From contig CAJJYZ010000001.1 in the NCBI GenBank assembly GCA_905197485.1, positions 1 to 64,000 of the forward strand: DNA of 64,000 nt, given 5' to 3'. The stretch comes from an uncultured Lachnospiraceae bacterium (GTDB taxonomy: Bacteria > Bacillota > Clostridia > Lachnospirales > Lachnospiraceae). The notes under the pieces are model-generated. The model was not told the DNA's origin. It worked only from the letters and a program-made list of their open reading frames with translations, and did no database searches. Shown piece after piece: positions 32,941-42,550 of this stretch (position 1 is its first letter; each line of letters begins with the position of its first letter). The translations under genes and the position numbers were made by a program.

Positions 32941-32953
32941 TTTCGGTTCTCCT

Positions 32954-34231
32954 CTAGTTTCCTACCATGATGCGGATAATCTCTTCGTTCGTCTCTTTCA
33001 TTCCTTCTTTTCCAAGACGTCCGACATTTTGAATCGTTGCCTCGATTCCTTTCGTCACGATTCCTTCTCCGTCATAGAACTGCTGTCCTTGTTTGTACAT
33101 ATTGTATCCGAGAATCCCCGCATCCACTGCCGACGCAATCTTTGCCGCGCAGGAAGCCTTAGCTCCGTCGCATACGATTCCGGACACGATTGCCAAGGCG
33201 TTCACAATCGTATGCGCAATCTCCTCGAATGTTCCGCCGAGAAGATACGCGATTCCCGCTCCTGCTCCCGCTCCTGCGCTGACCGCGCCGCAGAACGCAG
33301 ACAAACGTCCAATTCCCGTTTTCTGATGTATCGTAACCAGATTGGAAAGCGTTAGTGCACGATACAGTTCGACGTCGCTTGCATGAAGCTCTTTTGCATA
33401 CTCGATAACCGGAAGTGACGCCGTCATCCCTTGATTACCGCTTCCGGAATTGATAATAACCGGAAGCTCACATCCGTTCATTCTCGCATCCGAACCTGCT
33501 GCCGCTGCAGCTTTCGCTCTCGTGCGTACATCATCCCCATATGTGGCAAGAAGCACCGAGCCGATATTCGCCCCGTAGTCTCCCCGAAGCCCTTCCTCGG
33601 AAATCGCGGTATTATACTGAATCTGACGGTCCAACGTCTCTTTCACATCTTCCACCTCTACCGTATTGGCAAAATCAAGAATATCTTCCACATTCAGAAG
33701 CGAACGGTCTGTCAGCCCTTCCTCTTTCTCTCCTTGAACTTCAACCTGATGTAAAATCTGTCCGTCTTTCTCAATCAGTACGATATTCGTATGGTAATTC
33801 GCAATCCGTACCTTCGCATAAGAGTCTCCATGATATACGGTTACGATGATTTCAAATGTAATCCCATTGTCCACATGCTCGACTGTAATCGGAGTCTTCT
33901 CCAAATACTCTTTCATCTTCACCGTATCTTCTTTGGAAACCTCTGCGATGACTTCTAATTCCTTCTCTGCCTTTCCCGCAATGATTCCTGCAGTCGCTGC
34001 AGCCGGAATTCCTTTCAGATGATTGGTATTCGGTACGATGACGCTCTTCACATTTTTGATGATACTTCCGCTCGCCTCAATACATACCCTGTCAGGAATG
34101 CATCCCAACACTTCCCTTGCCTTTGCAGACGCATACGCAAGCGCGATTGGTTCTGTACATCCCATAGCCGGAACTAACTCCTCTTTCAAAATCTGTACAT
34201 ATGCCTGATATTTTTCATCTGTTCTTTTCAT
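32954..34231 (-). CDS. L-cysteine desulfidase family protein (CyuA/UPF0597)
   Basis: 425 residues of the L-serine dehydratase alpha-like fold. MGCTEPIALAYASAKA near the N-terminus and IVCDGAKASCAAKI near the C-terminus carry the cysteines expected to hold a [4Fe-4S] cluster. Relatives break L-cysteine into pyruvate, ammonia and sulfide. A Gly/Ala-rich AVSAGAGAGAGIAYLLGG helix is typical. GAGGATTTTAAGAA precedes the ATG. Confidence 0.87.
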   Translation of the reverse strand: MKRTDEKYQAYVQILKEELVPAMGCTEPIALAYASAKAREVLGCIPDRVCIEASGSIIKNVKSVIVPNTNHLKGIPAAATAGIIAGKAEKELEVIAEVSKEDTVKMKEYLEKTPITVEHVDNGITFEIIVTVYHGDSYAKVRIANYHTNIVLIEKDGQILHQVEVQGEKEEGLTDRSLLNVEDILDFANTVEVEDVKETLDRQIQYNTAISEEGLRGDYGANIGSVLLATYGDDVRTRAKAAAAAGSDARMNGCELPVIINSGSGNQGMTASLPVIEYAKELHASDVELYRALTLSNLVTIHQKTGIGRLSAFCGAVSAGAGAGAGIAYLLGGTFEEIAHTIVNALAIVSGIVCDGAKASCAAKIASAVDAGILGYNMYKQGQQFYDGEGIVTKGIEATIQNVGRLGKEGMKETNEEIIRIMVGN

Positions 34232-34260
34232 TTCTTAAAATCCTCATCTTTCACAAGTTT

Positions 34261-35406
34261 TTAATACAACTCGCTGCATAACAATTTATTATACCATAGA
34301 AAACCTTTTTTCGCTACAATCTGTTCCAATGTTTCCAGATTCTCATCCGAATGTTCCACCTCTCTTGAAAAGCGGTGCGCCACATCCACAAAGTCTAAGA
34401 ACGATAGCGTTTCTCCTTGTCTCATCCATACTCCCATTGCCAGTTCCTCGATAAGAAGGGTACTGACAACCGACAAAAGCATTTTCGAATACCCTTTGCC
34501 GTCATAGACTCCACCGCAAAAATAAGTGAACACAAAATAAACCATCAATTGTTCCGTATATGGCATTTCCCGCAAGACTTCTTCCCGGAATTTTTCTCTC
34601 GCCTTACAATAGTCCTGCTCATCTCTATATAGAATCTCTTTTAGCTCCTTCACATAAACCGGCCATTCTTCCCGCAGCACTTCCAAACTGTCCAACATCT
34701 GAAACAGTTCCTGCATTTTTCGAAAACGCACCGCCTTCTCTTCTTTCATCGGCTCCAGTTTCTTTTGGAATCGCGCAGGCGTCTCTTTTCTTTCATAGCG
34801 CGCACATACATCCTCCACTTCAAACAGGCGGTTCTTGCGGATTTTGCACTCTCCATCATGGGCAAGTCCCAAGGCAAGCGCTGTCCGGAGAGCTTCCGGT
34901 TCCTTTCGATTTTGTAGAATCCGAATGGCGCTCTCCCGCATGGAAAGCAGCTTATCATATAAGAAATCATCGAAGTTATCTGATTCTGGTTCCTCTTTTT
35001 CTGTCTCCTTTGTCAGAAACCGCACCGGCTCCTCGCATCCTAAAATCAGTTTCCCGGCTTCCATGCAGGATAATGACAAGGAAATCTCCCTCACATTCGG
35101 AAATTCTTCGATATGACGAGGATAATTCCGACATGTCTTACAAAACATATCCGGTCCCAGCTCCGAATAAATATCGCAAAGATTATTCTCGTCCAAAAAA
35201 GCACATCTTCTCTGATACTAATGGAACGAACCTTCCTGCCAGTCAATGGAATTGTGGAGACGGTTTCCGAACGCTCCCTTTACCTTCTTATACTTCTTCA
35301 GCGTACGCTCGTCAATCATAATCTGCCATCCGGCACAGCACGTATCTTCACATTTATCCGCTGTGCAATGAAATTTTCTGTAATAATGTGGTACTATATA
35401 TTGCAT
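34261..35406 (-). pseudogene. FliB-like lysine-N-methylase gene broken by an in-frame TAG
   Basis: The family start MQYIVPHYYRKFHCTADKCEDTCCAGW runs to SIDWQEGSFH, then TAG (35218-35220). The same frame continues YQRRCAFLDENNLCDIYSELGPDMFCKTCRNYPRHIEEF to a normal end. No bases are missing: one nonsense change, plausibly CAG to TAG, explains it. The Cys motifs of FliB proteins are shared between the halves, so the parts are unlikely to work separately. It begins 2 bases after the sbcC stop and belongs to the sbcDC unit. No flagellar genes are in the window. Confidence 0.85.
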
Positions 35407-35408
35407 AG

Positions 35409-38147
35409 TTACTCTCCTGTTATCACGCGAACCGTACTTCCGTCCGCTTTCTGTTTCTTCACAACAATCTGTTTCTCTATCCGCTCTTTCAACTCTGCTA
35501 CATGGGAAATGATACCCACAAGCCGGTTGCCATTTGCCAAGTCTTTCAACGCTTTCATCGCCTGTTCCAATGCTTCCTCATCTAGGGAACCGAATCCTTC
35601 ATCAATAAACATCGCATCGAGCTGAATCCCTCCCGCAGCCGATTGAATCTCATCCGACAATCCTAACGCCAATGCTAAGGAAGCCTGAAAAGATTCTCCG
35701 CCGGAAAGTGTCCGCACACTTCGCACACTTCCATTATAATGGTCAACCACATCCAGTTCCAGTCCGCTTTGACTCCGCAAATTCCCCGCATCCTTCCGCC
35801 GTTTCAACTCATATTGTCCACCGGACATCACAAGGAATCTTGTATTCGCCCTCTCGATAATCCTTTGAAAATAAGTCATCTGAATATAAGTTTCCAGCAT
35901 GATTTTTTCTTTGCCGCTCACCGTTCCATTCGCCGTATTCGAAAGAGCTTTCACAAGCGTCCACCGCTTCTCTACATCCTGCATCTTTCCATACTGCTCC
36001 TTCACCATATCCCGAATCCGCACATTGTTCTGATAGTCGAGCGTCAGTTCCTCTTTCTTCTTTGTCATCTGTTCCTTTTCTTTTTGATAGGCCTCCTGAC
36101 ATTGCAGAAGTTCCTCCCAATGCGTTTCTTCATGTTCCTCAGTCTGTGCTTTCAGCGTTTTTAATTTTGCGCCACATATCTTCCTGCGTTCTTCCGTCTT
36201 TCGATATGCCTCTTCTGCCTGTTGATAAGCCGCTTCCATATCCTTTTTCTTCTGTTTCTTTTCTTTTAATCCGGCGGCTGCCTGTTCCCGATTTTCATAC
36301 GTCAGTTGTTGCGCAGCCTTCTGATAACGTTCCGCCGCTATCACACATTCCTTCTCCTTCCTATGATATTCTGCTTCTTTCTCCTCCAGCAAGGCTTCCT
36401 GTTCTTTGAAAAATTTATCGTTCTTCTCGTCCTGCTCTGCCAACATGTTCCGACGCTTCAGAGATTCTTCTACCTTTCTTCGTTTTTCTTTCACAATAGA
36501 ATCCTGGGTTTTCAACTCCTGAATCCGTTCTTCCAAAGACTCATAAAGCAACTGCGACACTTCTCCAAAGAGTTCCTTTCCGCTCTCTTCTATCTGTCTG
36601 CGAATCCTGTCTCCTTCCCCTTTCAGCGCTCCCGCCTGCTCACTAAGTCTTGAAACTTTTTCTGCCAACTCCTGACTTTCTTTCTTTTTCCGCTTCAATT
36701 CCGCTTCTGTACAGAGTTCCTTCGTCAATTTAGCCGGACTCGGATGATGGGTTGCTCCGCACACCGGACAACAGACCCCTTCCTTCAGTCCTGACGCAAG
36801 GATTCCGGCCTGTGCATCCAGGAACTGTTGTTCCATCTCCTCACAGCGCCTTCGGATGTTCTGGCTTTCTAAGGAAACTTTCTGATAGAGTCCCTGTGCT
36901 TCTTTGAAGCTATGAGCGATATTCTTATACTCTACGAACAGTTTCTTCAGGTTCCGCACTTTTTGTTTTTCTTCCTCCAGATTTCTCTCTTCCTGAGAAA
37001 GTTCCAAAGAAACGGTATCCAGTCGATTCATTTCCTCCAACTGTTTTTTCACTTCTTCTCTTCGACAGTCTGTTTCCTCTTTTTGCCGGCGAATCTTGGA
37101 AATCTCTTTTCGGAGTGTTTCACAGTTCGCTTCTGCCGTCTTTTTCTCTTTTTCAAGTTTCCCAGCCTCTTCGTAATACACCATCTTTTCTTCTTCTGCC
37201 AGAATCTCTTTCAGAAGCTTTTCTTTTTCCTCCGACCTTTCGGACTCTTGCCGGAAACGCTCCGCCTGCTCGGAAAGCTTCGGCTTCAAACGCTGTAATT
37301 CTTCCTCCAGATTCTCAATTTCCCGCTTCGCCACACGCCTTGCTTCTTCTTTTCCAATCTGTTTCTGTAGTGTGAATATCTCCTTTTCCAGTTCCCCTAT
37401 CCGACTTTCATAACGTTCCCGCTCCTTCTCTTCCTGCTTCGCAAGCTCATCTAGGAAGGCAAGAATCTCTCCGACGGTCACATTGTCCTTCCGCTCCCCC
37501 TCATGACGGATTCCGTCTATGTATTGGCTGACACTCTTCGTCAAATCTTCATATTGCATGCGGAGAACTCCTGCTTCATGTTTCAACCGTTCCTGCAACA
37601 TCTGGTACCGTTTCGTATCGAAAATCTCCCGAAAAATCTTACTTCGTTCTTCTGTCTTTGCAAACAATAACTTCAAAAAGTCTCCCTGTGCAATCATGGC
37701 AATCTGCGTAAACTGATTTCTGGACAGACCGATTAACTCTGTGACCGCCTTCGTCACCTCTTTTGTCTTTGTCACGATTCTTCCATCCGGATAATAAAAG
37801 GTGGCATCCGCTTTTTCCGCTGTCATCCCATTTCCTTTTTTCGCCGGCCGCATATATTCCGGATTTCTCCGAATCCGGTAAACTTCCCCCCGATATAAAA
37901 ATTCCAATTCCACATAGGTAGGCACATCTTTTCCCGCATATTTACTCCGAAGCATGTCTGCCTCCCGGTTGTCTCCGCTTGCCTCCCCATAAAGTGCAAA
38001 TGTAATCCCGTCAAAAATCGTCGTCTTTCCGGCTCCTGTATCGCCGGTAATCAAATACAGACCTCTCTCACCAAGCAGTGTAAAATCCACAACCGTCTGT
38101 TCCGCATACGGGCCAAATGCAGACAACGTTAACTTCAAAGGCTTCAT
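35409..38147 (-). CDS. sbcC: Nuclease SbcC subunit (Rad50-like ATPase)
   Basis: 912 residues. The Walker A LITGDTGAGKTTIFDGI is near residue 35. Long coiled coils flank a zinc hook CCPVCGATHHP in the middle. The ABC signature SGGESFQASLALALGLSD and Walker B AMFIDEGFGSLDEEAL are near the end. With SbcD it cuts hairpins and DNA ends. The ATG overlaps the end of the sbcD region (TAGATG). Confidence 0.96.
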   Translation of the reverse strand: MKPLKLTLSAFGPYAEQTVVDFTLLGERGLYLITGDTGAGKTTIFDGITFALYGEASGDNREADMLRSKYAGKDVPTYVELEFLYRGEVYRIRRNPEYMRPAKKGNGMTAEKADATFYYPDGRIVTKTKEVTKAVTELIGLSRNQFTQIAMIAQGDFLKLLFAKTEERSKIFREIFDTKRYQMLQERLKHEAGVLRMQYEDLTKSVSQYIDGIRHEGERKDNVTVGEILAFLDELAKQEEKERERYESRIGELEKEIFTLQKQIGKEEARRVAKREIENLEEELQRLKPKLSEQAERFRQESERSEEKEKLLKEILAEEEKMVYYEEAGKLEKEKKTAEANCETLRKEISKIRRQKEETDCRREEVKKQLEEMNRLDTVSLELSQEERNLEEEKQKVRNLKKLFVEYKNIAHSFKEAQGLYQKVSLESQNIRRRCEEMEQQFLDAQAGILASGLKEGVCCPVCGATHHPSPAKLTKELCTEAELKRKKKESQELAEKVSRLSEQAGALKGEGDRIRRQIEESGKELFGEVSQLLYESLEERIQELKTQDSIVKEKRRKVEESLKRRNMLAEQDEKNDKFFKEQEALLEEKEAEYHRKEKECVIAAERYQKAAQQLTYENREQAAAGLKEKKQKKKDMEAAYQQAEEAYRKTEERRKICGAKLKTLKAQTEEHEETHWEELLQCQEAYQKEKEQMTKKKEELTLDYQNNVRIRDMVKEQYGKMQDVEKRWTLVKALSNTANGTVSGKEKIMLETYIQMTYFQRIIERANTRFLVMSGGQYELKRRKDAGNLRSQSGLELDVVDHYNGSVRSVRTLSGGESFQASLALALGLSDEIQSAAGGIQLDAMFIDEGFGSLDEEALEQAMKALKDLANGNRLVGIISHVAELKERIEKQIVVKKQKADGSTVRVITGE

Positions 38148-39299
38148 CTATCTGTCCTCCCAAATCTTCTCAATCCATGTACGCATCCATATTTCCTGCT
38201 CTTCGGACATCGGCTGATTGTTCTGAATTTCATAAAACTCCTCAAACAATTCTAACGGTGACTTCTGCTTCACGTCTTCCAATAATTCCATCGCCTGCTG
38301 CCGTTTTGTTCGTGTATTTTCGTAATCCAGTTTCATAATATTCGGATAGACCACCCGCAATTTATTCAACACATCCGGAATATCCTCCTCATCTGTCAAT
38401 GTGATATGCAGATAATCCCCAGTATTTGTACCATGGTAAAATTCCCGGGACATCAACCTCTCATACGTTCCTTTGATTTCCCGCATGTCTGTTCTCGGCG
38501 CTAACGGAACGAGACGAATCTCCACCTCGCCTTTTTTCTTCAGTTCTACAACCGGAACCGATTTCTGATGACGACTCTCGGAAAAAGAATACTTCAAGGG
38601 AGTTCCCGAATATCGCACTTCCTCTCTTGATATGTGCTGCGGTCCATGAATATGTCCGAGCGCCACGTAATCGAACACGTCAAAACAAGAGGCATCCACG
38701 TTGTCAAGTCCTCCCACAGACACTTCTTCCGACTCCGAGCGCACCGCTCCCGTCACAAATTGATGGGAAAGAAGCACATTTCTTTTTGTCGGATTCACAT
38801 GCATTGCTTCTACCACCGCCTGTACCGCCTCATTGTATGTCGTCAGTTTCTCACTCCCTTGCTCTTCTTCGATTCCAAGCACATGCCGCACATGTACCGG
38901 CTTCACAAACGGCAACATATACATATTCAATTCTCCGAACTCATCCTGCAAAACAACCGGTTCCGGCACGCTCCGAAATACAGGAGATACATAGACCCCT
39001 CTGCCCTTCATCAGTTCTCCACCGAATGAAAGCCGCTCTGGAGAATCGTGATTCCCGCTGATGATAAATGTACGGAGATTGCGCTCTGCCAGACCGTTCA
39101 AAAAAGAATCAAACAATTGAACCGCTTCTGCCGGAGGAATTGGCTTATCATACACATCCCCGGCAATCAGGACGCCGTCCGCCTTCTCCTTATCTACAAT
39201 ATTTAAAATCTCGTTTAATATATATTTTTGCTCTTCCATCATGGAAAATTCGTTCACCCGTTTTCCAAGATGAAGGTCGGATAAATGAATCAGTTTCAT
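38148..39299 (-). CDS. sbcD: Nuclease SbcD subunit (Mre11-like)
   Basis: 383 residues of the calcineurin-like phosphoesterase fold. Motifs are HLSDLHLGKRV, IAGDVYDKP, ISGNHDSPERLSFG and ALGHIHGPQ. CAGGAGGAAGGC precedes the ATG. It is the first gene of sbcD-sbcC. Confidence 0.96.
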   Translation of the reverse strand: MKLIHLSDLHLGKRVNEFSMMEEQKYILNEILNIVDKEKADGVLIAGDVYDKPIPPAEAVQLFDSFLNGLAERNLRTFIISGNHDSPERLSFGGELMKGRGVYVSPVFRSVPEPVVLQDEFGELNMYMLPFVKPVHVRHVLGIEEEQGSEKLTTYNEAVQAVVEAMHVNPTKRNVLLSHQFVTGAVRSESEEVSVGGLDNVDASCFDVFDYVALGHIHGPQHISREEVRYSGTPLKYSFSESRHQKSVPVVELKKKGEVEIRLVPLAPRTDMREIKGTYERLMSREFYHGTNTGDYLHITLTDEEDIPDVLNKLRVVYPNIMKLDYENTRTKRQQAMELLEDVKQKSPLELFEEFYEIQNNQPMSEEQEIWMRTWIEKIWEDR

Positions 39300-39356
39300 G
39301 CCTTCCTCCTGTTCGTTTCTTCTCCATTTATTATAGGGCAGAAGAAGCGCCTTTGT

Positions 39357-39869
39357 CTATCCTTGAAAAAACGGATAATTTGGCGCTGCAAACGAAAAAA
39401 TCCAAAATAGGACAAATGTAAGCGCCTGCTTTCCAAGCAAATACCATTTCACACAGTTCGGAAAATGACACGAATCATCCGTAATGTACGCAGAAGCGAC
39501 AAGCGATATCCATATTCCAATCACCAATAATCCTAAATCTATCCACAATCCCTCTCTTCCGAATCCACCTTTCAATCCATAGTAGCCTCCAAAAATGTTC
39601 AGCATGGAAACTTCACTTTGAAATGCCGCCAAAATCAAACGCTCCTTAACCGTAAGTTTCTTCACAAATTCACACCAAGGAATCAAATTCACCAGCAAAA
39701 TACTGTAAAACGGCAGCTTCATATGCTCCCAGATACTTTCGCTGATTGGAAAAAATCCTGCAAGAAAAGCCGGTCTTCCAAGAAAATCATAGGTAAAGTG
39801 GAAAAAACTGCTTAGCAAAATGGTGATTATCACACCGACATAGATGTAAATATTTTTTCTTCGATTCAT
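39357..39869 (-). CDS. DUF6512-type membrane protein
   Basis: 170 residues and about five membrane segments. The motif FHFTYDFLGRPAFLAGFFPISESIWEHMKLPFYS is shared by a Firmicutes membrane family I recall as DUF6512. Function unknown. GGGGAGTTTCTT precedes the ATG. It ends 57 bases before sbcD and may be read with it. Confidence 0.75.
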   Translation of the reverse strand: MNRRKNIYIYVGVIITILLSSFFHFTYDFLGRPAFLAGFFPISESIWEHMKLPFYSILLVNLIPWCEFVKKLTVKERLILAAFQSEVSMLNIFGGYYGLKGGFGREGLWIDLGLLVIGIWISLVASAYITDDSCHFPNCVKWYLLGKQALTFVLFWIFSFAAPNYPFFQG

Positions 39870-40023
39870 AAGAAACTCCCCGAATAATTTTTATTATCTA
39901 CCTATACTCCCCCTATTCGGGCTTTCTATGCATTCCTATAGCAAAAACAGGTATACATACCTGCATACCTGTCTTCCCTCTTTCCTATATCTTACAGCTG
40001 ATTTTTCTTCATTTTTTCTTTTT

Positions 40024-40551
40024 CTACTTCCACGTCACCCGAATCTTGCAATCCTCACTCAGTTCGCACGTCTCCGCCGTCAATATGATTCCTGCCCTTC
40101 GGAATGCGGCACAGATTTTAAAAAACATATCCCACACGACATTCTCGGAAATCATATTCTCCTTGTATTCCATATAACGTGTTTTGTTTCTCAATAGTTC
40201 AAGCGGCATAATATGCCGTTCCAGGTCCCATGCCCATACTTTTTTTAAATCCAGAAACTGAAATTCCTGCGAATTGGTTTTCTCTCTTCCGCACTCCAGA
40301 CACGTCGGAATATTCAAGAGTTTCTCTTCATAAGACGTAATCACATCATAGATTCTTCGTACCTGCTCCTTCGTAAGCTTATACATTTCAATCCCGACAA
40401 TCTCATCAAAAAGCTGGTATCTGCAATACCGTAGATTCCCGTTCCCATATAATTCGATGGAGAATCCTCCATCTTCTCCTTCCATCCCCATGTCCGGACC
40501 AATCCGGTAGGAAAATACAATATGTTCTTTTCTTAATTCTTCAAACTTCAT
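40024..40551 (-). CDS. Soluble protein of unknown function
   Basis: 175 residues, no signal or membrane segment, many aromatic and charged residues, one CxxC (TCLECGREK). The opening FSYRIGPDMGMEGEDGGFSIELYGNGNLRYCRY suggests a beta-sandwich start. I do not recognise the family. AAGGGGTAAGT precedes the ATG. Confidence 0.65.
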   Translation of the reverse strand: MKFEELRKEHIVFSYRIGPDMGMEGEDGGFSIELYGNGNLRYCRYQLFDEIVGIEMYKLTKEQVRRIYDVITSYEEKLLNIPTCLECGREKTNSQEFQFLDLKKVWAWDLERHIMPLELLRNKTRYMEYKENMISENVVWDMFFKICAAFRRAGIILTAETCELSEDCKIRVTWK

Positions 40552-40592
40552 ACTTACCCCTTATTTTCCATCATTATTGCCTGGAATCTCCT

Positions 40593-41639
40593 CTATGCTT
40601 TCATCGCCCAGCGCATCTTCGTAGAACGCGCTCTGCTGTTACGATTGCATTCTTCTGCCGATGGACGGATGACATCATTCGCAATCTCCCGGTAGACACC
40701 GGCTTTCTTCAATTCCTTAAATGCTTTCTTTACAATCCTGTCCTCCCCAGAATGGAATGTAAGAATTGCCACTCTTCCTCCCGGCGCCAACGCATCCGGA
40801 AGCTTCTCCATGAATTCATACAATACTTCAAATTCACTATTCACATCGATTCTCAATGCTTGAAATACCCGCGCGCAGGATTTCTTTACCGCCTCTTTCT
40901 GTTCTCGTTCCGGAAGAAATGCAAGGGCTTCCTCAATCACATGCTGTAATTTGGTAGTCGTATCAATCTCTTCCCCTCTTCTCAGCTTTTCTGCCACGAG
41001 CGCCGCAATCTCTTCGGCATACGGCTCGTCCGAATTTTCAAGCAGCATTCCTGCCAGTTCCTCTTCCGTCACTTCTTTCAGACGCTCTGCCGCAGACGTT
41101 CCCTTCTGCGGGTTCAACCGCAAATCAAGAGGCCCTTCTTTCTTATAAGTAAACCCTCGTTCCGGATTATCAATCTGCATAGATGAGACACCCAAATCCG
41201 CAAGTACAAAGTCAAAGGGACCATATTCCTTTGCCACCTCGTCAATGTTTGCAAAATTTGTCTGAATCATCGTGAAAATATCTTCGCCAAACCCAAGCTC
41301 ACGCAGTCGTGCTTCTGTTTTCACAGATTCAATCGGGTCCACATCCAACCCATAGATATGTCCTTGCCCTTGCAGACATTCCAGCATCTTTCTCGTATGC
41401 CCTCCGTATCCAAGCGTTGCATCCAACCCTTTCTGCCCCGGCTGAATCTGAAGGAATTCCAAAATTTCCTTCACGCAGATAGAAATATGCATTCCCACCG
41501 GTGTGCTTCCTTTCTGAATCACTTTCTCTATCGTCTCCGGATATTTCTCCGGCTGCAGTTCTTTATATTTCTCATGATAATTTCTCGGATGTGTTCCTTT
41601 GTAGCGAACCCGCCGCTTATGCTGTACTTCCTGTTCCAT
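40593..41639 (-). CDS. RsmH-type 16S rRNA methyltransferase, divergent paralogue
   Basis: 348 residues against about 310 for ordinary RsmH. An N-terminal basic extension (about 45 residues, KGTHPRNYHEKYKELQPEKYPE) precedes the SAM domain. Motifs DATLGYGGHTRKML, DFVLADLGVSSMQID and AILTFHSGEDRIVKKAFK are present. Ordinary rsmH sits in the dcw cluster beside mraZ and ftsL; none of those genes are here. It is probably the second RsmH-like protein found in Lachnospiraceae. The target base is not known to me. Confidence 0.82.
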   Translation of the reverse strand: MEQEVQHKRRVRYKGTHPRNYHEKYKELQPEKYPETIEKVIQKGSTPVGMHISICVKEILEFLQIQPGQKGLDATLGYGGHTRKMLECLQGQGHIYGLDVDPIESVKTEARLRELGFGEDIFTMIQTNFANIDEVAKEYGPFDFVLADLGVSSMQIDNPERGFTYKKEGPLDLRLNPQKGTSAAERLKEVTEEELAGMLLENSDEPYAEEIAALVAEKLRRGEEIDTTTKLQHVIEEALAFLPEREQKEAVKKSCARVFQALRIDVNSEFEVLYEFMEKLPDALAPGGRVAILTFHSGEDRIVKKAFKELKKAGVYREIANDVIRPSAEECNRNSRARSTKMRWAMKA

Positions 41640-41780
41640 TTCGATACCTCGTTATTCTGTCAGAGATTCTCGTCTCTAACTCTGTTTCTTTCATAATGGT
41701 ATCTATTTTTGCAGGACATGTCAAGGAATTTCTATGACAGGAAAAAAGACCCGGCAAAACCGAATCCTTTTCCTTGTGAA

Positions 41781-42550
41781 TTAAGATATTTTATTGACTA
41801 ACTCGACAAGTTCCGACATATTACGAATCATATAGTCCGCGCCTGCCTCCTGATAACGTCTTGTCACCTTCGCAAGTTTTTCTTCTTTTTCTGCATCGGA
41901 AAGCGCTTCATACTCTTCCTCTGTCAAAGCCATTTCTGAACTGCCTTCCAGAATCCCTACCGCAATTGCGCCTGCATTCTTTCCTTCTTTGATATCGGAA
42001 ACCGTATCTCCGACTTTCATGACGTTCTGCACTTTTGTCACACCCAACGCTTCCATATTCTTGAAAACCATATACGGGTATGGACGTCCGATTCCACCTG
42101 TCGAATCCGGACTGAACCATACATCCGGCTCATATCCGTTTTCTTTTGCTTTCTCCGTCACAATCGCCATCATCTTGTCCGTATACCCTGTTGTGGAACC
42201 GATTTTGATTCCCATCTCCCGAAGTTTTGCAATTGTTTCCAGTACGTATGGTTTCGGTTCTGCATAACGGTCCAAAATACTAAGAAGCTTTTCTTCATAA
42301 AACGCATACATTCCGTCGATATCTTCTTCTGTAAATTCCCTTCCGTATTTTTCGAGCCAGAGTTGATGGATTCTGTCCATATGCAGCATCGCTTTGATAT
42401 GGTCGCGTTTCAACATTCCCATCGGTTCTCTGACCTCGTCCATCGTCGGCTCAATTCCTACATGACGGAACACTTCAACAAACACCTGCACCGGCGCGAA
42501 ACAACCGTAGTTCCGGCCCAGTCAAAAATTACCGCTTCGATTCTACTCAC
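41781..42550 (-). pseudogene. phnX: Phosphonoacetaldehyde hydrolase phnX, frameshifted
   Basis: The GTG at 42550 overlaps the phnW stop and has GGAGGTAAATCAAG before it. It reads SRIEAVIFDWAGTTV, the HAD start with nucleophile Asp, then leaves frame near 42504. The rest (VQVFVEVFRHVGIEPTMDEVREPMGMLKRDH to the end) is intact in another frame. The family sequence would be GTTVDYGCFAPVQV; the missing bases fit a 10-bp loss between two copies of ACTACGGT, leaving one copy at 42504-42511. A restart at GTG 42491 would lack the nucleophile. Confidence 0.87.

Noticed and set aside
32690..32953. yybP-ykoY manganese riboswitch for mntP
   Set aside because: mntP follows the desulfidase gene with only a 13-base gap, so there is no room for it, and nothing like it was seen ahead of the pair.
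35218..35220. TAG as a pyrrolysine codon in the FliB-like gene
   Set aside because: TAG is used as an ordinary stop elsewhere here (dprA, sbcD, phnW, the IS transposase) and no pyl genes are in view. A simple nonsense mutation is more economical.
41640..41780. Terminator between the rsmH-like gene and phnX
   Set aside because: No stable hairpin with a T tract could be drawn.
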